From the NCBI GenBank assembly GCA_945928335.1, contig CAMENK010000026.1, positions 1 through 8,325 of the forward strand: DNA of 8,325 nucleotides. The letters run 5' to 3'. The translations under genes and the position numbers were made by a program. The stretch is from an uncultured Bacillota bacterium. GTDB lineage: Bacteria > Bacillota_I > Bacilli_A > RF39 > UBA660. The notes below the pieces were generated by a model, which saw only the letters and a program-made list of their open reading frames with translations, was not told the DNA's origin and searched no databases. Shown here one piece after another: positions 5,381 through 8,325 of the stretch (positions are counted from its first letter, which is position 1; each line of letters begins with the position of its first letter).

Positions 5381-6505
5381 TTACTCCTTTAAAAGTAAAC
5401 TATCATAAGTCTTATGAAATGCTACTAAAAACCTATCTATTTCATCATTAGTAGTATAAGGACTTATACTTATTCTAATACTAGTTGTACTTATACTTTT
5501 ATCATCAGTTAATTCATTTAAAAGGACACTTGGTTCTAAACTACTACAAGCTGTTGTAGTACTTATATATACTTCTTCTTTTTCTAATGCTCTTACAAAA
5601 GTTTCGCTTTTTATCTTAACTAAACTTAAATTAAATATCTGAGGTATACAAACATTATTAGAATTTATATGTAATTTTAAATCACTTAAACCTTCTTTTA
5701 ATTTATTATTTAAGACTTCTACTTTTCTTATATTCTCCTCTAATTCTTCTGATGCAATTCTAATACCTTTAGAAAAACTAACTATTAAAGGAAGGGCTGG
5801 AGTTCCACCTCTAAAAGGACAATTATCAGTTAAACCCCAAATTAAAGGTTCAATATCTATATTTTCTTTTTTATATAAAATACCTATTCCTTTTGGACTA
5901 TATATTTTATGACTACTAAAACTAGCTAGATCTACATCTTCTAAATTTATTTTAATTTTTCCTAAAGCTTGAGTCATATCACTATGAAAAATAGTAAGTT
6001 TATTTTTCTTATTTAATATTTGTCTTATAGTTTTTAATGAAGTCCTCATACCTATTTCACTATTAACAGAACAAAAACTAACTAATATAGTATCTTCTCT
6101 AATTAAATTCTCTAAAGCATTCATATTTAAACTACCATCTTTATTTAAAGGACAATAACTTATTTCATAACCAATACTTTCTAAATATTTCATAGTTTCA
6201 AGAACACTCTTATGTTCTAATCTACTAGTAATAATATGTTTGCCCCTATTTTTATATTTAAAAGCAACACCTTTAATAGCAGTAGAATTACTTTCAGAAG
6301 CCCCACTAGTATATATAATTTCTCTAAAAGAACAACCTAAACATTCACTAATCTGCTTAGTAGCTTTCATCATAAGTTCTTTAGATTTAACACCGAGAGT
6401 ATGTATAGAATTAGCATTACCTATAAAATCTCTAGTCACTTTAACATAACTATCTAATACACTTTCCAAAACTGGTGTAGTCGCGCTATAATCCAAATAA
6501 ATCAT
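5381..6505 (-). CDS. nifS: NifS/IscS-like cysteine desulfurase (probable ThiI sulfur donor)
   Basis: This PLP enzyme turns cysteine into alanine and carries the sulfur as a persulfide. Visible in the 374 residues: DYSATTP (5-11), GNANSIHTLG (29-38), TSGASESN (66-73), His98 over the PLP ring, HSDMTQA (174-180, with Asp176 and Gln179), SSHKIYSPKG (197-206) with the Schiff-base Lys200, and TTTACSS (316-322) with the persulfide Cys320 on a mobile loop. The usual GGGQE-R-GT motif is eroded to WGLTDNCPFRGGTP (223-236), keeping only R-x-GT. Because thiI follows directly, as in the Bacillus nifZ-thiI pair, the main client is probably ThiI rather than general Fe-S assembly. AGGAGG precedes the start, and the RNase J-like gene ends 8 nt upstream. 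Confidence 0.94.
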   Translation of the reverse strand: MIYLDYSATTPVLESVLDSYVKVTRDFIGNANSIHTLGVKSKELMMKATKQISECLGCSFREIIYTSGASESNSTAIKGVAFKYKNRGKHIITSRLEHKSVLETMKYLESIGYEISYCPLNKDGSLNMNALENLIREDTILVSFCSVNSEIGMRTSLKTIRQILNKKNKLTIFHSDMTQALGKIKINLEDVDLASFSSHKIYSPKGIGILYKKENIDIEPLIWGLTDNCPFRGGTPALPLIVSFSKGIRIASEELEENIRKVEVLNNKLKEGLSDLKLHINSNNVCIPQIFNLSLVKIKSETFVRALEKEEVYISTTTACSSLEPSVLLNELTDDKSISTTSIRISISPYTTNDEIDRFLVAFHKTYDSLLLKE

Positions 6506-6513
6506 ATATCCTC

Positions 6514-8160
6514 CTATAATTCTTGAATAACTGTAAGTATAACTGGTTTACTTTCAGTCTTTTTATATAAATAAGTTCCTACATCTTCTCTAACATCACT
6601 TCTAATTTTAACATAATCAGCAAACTTACCATGAGTATTATTTTTAATTATTTCTTTTGTTCTAGACTTTATTTCTTCAATAACATCTAAATTATCTTTA
6701 ACATACATAAATCCTCTAGTTAATACTTCAGGTCCATTTATAATTTCTTTTGTTCTTTTATTAACTGATGTACTAATTAAAATTAGACCATTATTTCCAA
6801 GCATTTCTCTATCTTTAAGAACTAATTCACCCACATCATCACTACTTTTACCATCAATTAAAGCATCTCCTACTTTAATATGATTAAAGTTCTCTTTTAA
6901 TTCTCCATCTATAATAGTTACAACATCCCCATTTTCTTTAAGTAATATATTATTAGGAGATACTCCAACATTAGTTGCTAAATCAGCATTTCTAACTTGA
7001 TATCTATATTCACCTTTAATAGGCATATAATATTTAGGATTAAATAATTTAACAATTAACATTAAATCTTGACTTGATGCATGAAGTCTAACACTTTTAC
7101 CTTTAGGAACATCCCAAATTTTAGCACCTTTCATAGCTATTTCATTTTTTAACTTAACAGCAGTTAATTCAATAGCATCATAGCTAGGATCAGCAAAACA
7201 TACAGAATCTGTACTTTCTAAAGTAACATATTTATCATAACCATTAACTATTCTAGATAAGTTATAATAAGGTGCTTCTCTATCATTACTTACAAATATA
7301 ACAGCATTATCTTCTTTTAAATTAGATAAATCACCAATTATATTATTTTCAGCTTTTAAATAACCTTCAGTAATAGCCATTTTAACTATAGTTTGTAGAT
7401 GTTTTCCCATTATAACAACTTTTCTACCACTATCCTTTAATGCATCAAAAATATTTTGCATTGTTAGTATATGTAATGGAAGCAAACTAAATATTATTCT
7501 TCCTTCACTTTTTGCAACAACATCATTAAAGTACTTATCTAATTTATGACTAGGACTAGTAAATCCTTCCTTCTCAGAAAACATACTTTCACACATTAAA
7601 AGTGTAACTCCTTGCTTTCCAATATAAGCAAGTTTTCCCAAATCCATATCATATTTACCATTCATAGTACTATCTATAACAAAATCAGCCATATAAACAA
7701 TAGAACCATCTTTAGTATTAACAGAATATCCAACAGTCTCAGGTACTGAGTGTGTAACACTAAATGGGAATATACTAAAATCACCAAAATCTAACTTTTT
7801 GTGTGGTTTAATAACATGCAAATTCTTTATAGTAACTCCATCCATTTCTGCTTCTATTTGTAATACTTTACTTGCATAATTAGTAGCATATACATTTATA
7901 TCAGGTATCTTAGATATTAAATCATCTAAACTACCTATATTTTCATAATGAGCATGACTAATAAATACACCAACAATTCTATCCTTATTTTCTTCTAAAT
8001 AAGTGAAATCAGGTATAACATAATCTACTCCATACATCTTTTCTGAAGCATATTTAAGACCACAATCAAATACTATAATTCTATCATTAACCTCAACTAT
8101 ATATAAATTTTTACCATTTTCATTTAGTCCTCCAAGACTAAAAACATTTATCTTACTCAT
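6514..8160 (-). CDS. rnj: RNase J family protein with degraded active site (RNase J2-like pseudoenzyme)
   Basis: Starting at the ATG at 8160 the protein has 548 residues, against about 555 for Bacillus RNase J1, and aligns along its length (metallo-beta-lactamase, beta-CASP, linker and C-terminal domains). Conserved landmarks are ALGGL-like SLGGLNENGKN (8-18), VDYVIPDFTYL (45-55), VTHSVP (135-140), LSRIVNG (301-307), KGEYR (382-386) and GPEVLTRGFMYV (476-487). Catalytic motifs are broken: HxHxDH is HAHYEN (69-74), SDSTNSE is CESMFSE (190-196), ASNIHR is LPLHIL (227-232), TGSQGE is gone (near 290-297), SGHG is gone after His360, and PIHGEYR has Lys382 for His. I infer little or no nuclease activity and a role as partner of another RNase J. 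AAAGGAGG before 8160 decides the start; the in-frame ATG at 8181 has none. It heads the operon with nifS and thiI. Confidence 0.9.
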   Translation of the reverse strand: MSKINVFSLGGLNENGKNLYIVEVNDRIIVFDCGLKYASEKMYGVDYVIPDFTYLEENKDRIVGVFISHAHYENIGSLDDLISKIPDINVYATNYASKVLQIEAEMDGVTIKNLHVIKPHKKLDFGDFSIFPFSVTHSVPETVGYSVNTKDGSIVYMADFVIDSTMNGKYDMDLGKLAYIGKQGVTLLMCESMFSEKEGFTSPSHKLDKYFNDVVAKSEGRIIFSLLPLHILTMQNIFDALKDSGRKVVIMGKHLQTIVKMAITEGYLKAENNIIGDLSNLKEDNAVIFVSNDREAPYYNLSRIVNGYDKYVTLESTDSVCFADPSYDAIELTAVKLKNEIAMKGAKIWDVPKGKSVRLHASSQDLMLIVKLFNPKYYMPIKGEYRYQVRNADLATNVGVSPNNILLKENGDVVTIIDGELKENFNHIKVGDALIDGKSSDDVGELVLKDREMLGNNGLILISTSVNKRTKEIINGPEVLTRGFMYVKDNLDVIEEIKSRTKEIIKNNTHGKFADYVKIRSDVREDVGTYLYKKTESKPVILTVIQEL

Positions 8161-8165
8161 AAATT

Positions 8166-8173
8166 CCTCCTTT
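8166..8173 (-). promoter_or_regulatory. Ribosome binding site that sets the RNase J-like start
   Basis: The minus strand reads AAAGGAGG with 5 nt (AATTT) before the ATG at 8160. An upstream in-frame ATG at 8181 would translate this site as part of a 7-codon extension and has no Shine-Dalgarno of its own, so the 548-residue form is preferred over the 555-residue one. Confidence 0.85.
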
Positions 8174-8247
8174 ATATACAAACAAAAACAATTATTTTGA
8201 AATATATTTAATAATATTAAAATAATAATAGTTCTTCCTTGGTATTT

Positions 8248-8276
8248 AATATATCACATTTTTTGTATTTTTTCAA
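8248..8276 (-). promoter_or_regulatory. Promoter of the RNase J-like/nifS/thiI operon
   Basis: TTGAAA (8276-8271) and TATATT (8253-8248) are separated by exactly 17 nt, with a TGA extended -10 element before the -10 box. Transcription should start near 8241. That gives an 80-nt, very AT-rich untranslated leader before the ATG at 8160, longer than the 18-27 nt leaders of the yceD, def and surface-protein genes. I see no convincing riboswitch or attenuator in it. Confidence 0.65.
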
Positions 8277-8283
8277 TCATTAG

Positions 8284-8312
8284 TTGAATTTTAACAATTT
8301 ATTTTGTATAAT
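8284..8312 (+). promoter_or_regulatory. Divergent promoter reading off the right edge
   Basis: TTGAAT (8284-8289) and a perfect TATAAT (8307-8312) are separated by 17 nt. It points rightward, back-to-back with the RNase J-like promoter, with only 7 nt between the two -35 boxes. It implies a plus-strand gene starting just outside the window. Confidence 0.5.
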
Positions 8313-8325
8313 GTATTTAATGAAG

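Noticed and set aside
6240..6449. 69-codon open frame on the plus strand
   Set aside because: It lies entirely antisense inside the desulfurase gene, has no ribosome binding site and no recognisable domain. It is a by-product of the coding strand's composition.
8161..8181. Seven-codon N-terminal extension of the RNase J-like protein from the ATG at 8181
   Set aside because: The extension codons are themselves the AAAGGAGG site for the ATG at 8160, and the upstream ATG has no site of its own.
786..8181. Alternative genetic code (TGA as tryptophan), as in Mycoplasma
   Set aside because: All genes are full length under the standard code, and tryptophan codons I checked in four genes are TGG. 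Absence of TGA stops in nine genes is explained by low G+C.
1..8325. CRISPR array, tRNA or rRNA gene, insertion sequence
   Set aside because: No regularly spaced repeats, no cloverleaf or conserved rRNA segments, and no transposase or terminal inverted repeats were seen.

Overview
The window reads as chromosomal housekeeping DNA from a very AT-rich, low-GC Gram-positive bacterium. Sampled lines run at roughly 17-25% G+C. Ribosome binding sites are strong AAGGAGG types, tryptophan is encoded by TGG, and the stop codons seen are seven TAA (surface-gene end not visible) and two TAG, so the standard code fits. The gene set (L32, YceD/DUF177, a SEDS protein, a Bacillus-type peptide deformylase, short ThiI next to a NifS-like desulfurase, RNase J family) suggests a Bacilli or Mollicutes-related gut lineage such as the uncultured RF39 group. 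That placement is inference.

Layout from left to right. 1-732 (minus) is the N-terminal part of a secreted or anchored surface protein that runs off the left edge. 786-1211 (minus) is a membrane-anchored SPOR-like protein with its own promoter. 1279-1973 (minus) is the yceD-rpmF operon, with a promoter, a 1-nt gene overlap and a terminator that begins inside the end of rpmF. A 28-nt perfect palindrome separates it from an ftsW-like SEDS gene (2053-3237, minus). In the centre two genes face the other way: a tiny YjcZ-like Gly/Tyr-rich membrane protein (3330-3521, plus) and def (3621-4169, plus), each with its own terminator. The def terminator is bidirectional and also serves thiI, which converges on it. 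4206-8160 (minus) is a tight three-gene operon, RNase J-like gene - nifS-like - thiI, driven by a good extended -10 promoter. A divergent promoter at 8284-8312 points off the right edge.

Functionally, yceD-rpmF concerns 50S ribosome biogenesis, def acts on nascent proteins, and nifS-thiI forms a sulfur-transfer pair for tRNA 4-thiouridine (and possibly thiamine). ftsW and the SPOR protein belong to the cell envelope and division.

Two observations stand out. L32 carries an N-terminal leader, MKLDLQLF before AVP, that resembles the Prp-protease-cleaved leader of Firmicutes L27. The RNase J family protein has lost most of its metal-binding and beta-CASP catalytic residues and looks like a pseudoenzyme partner rather than an active nuclease.
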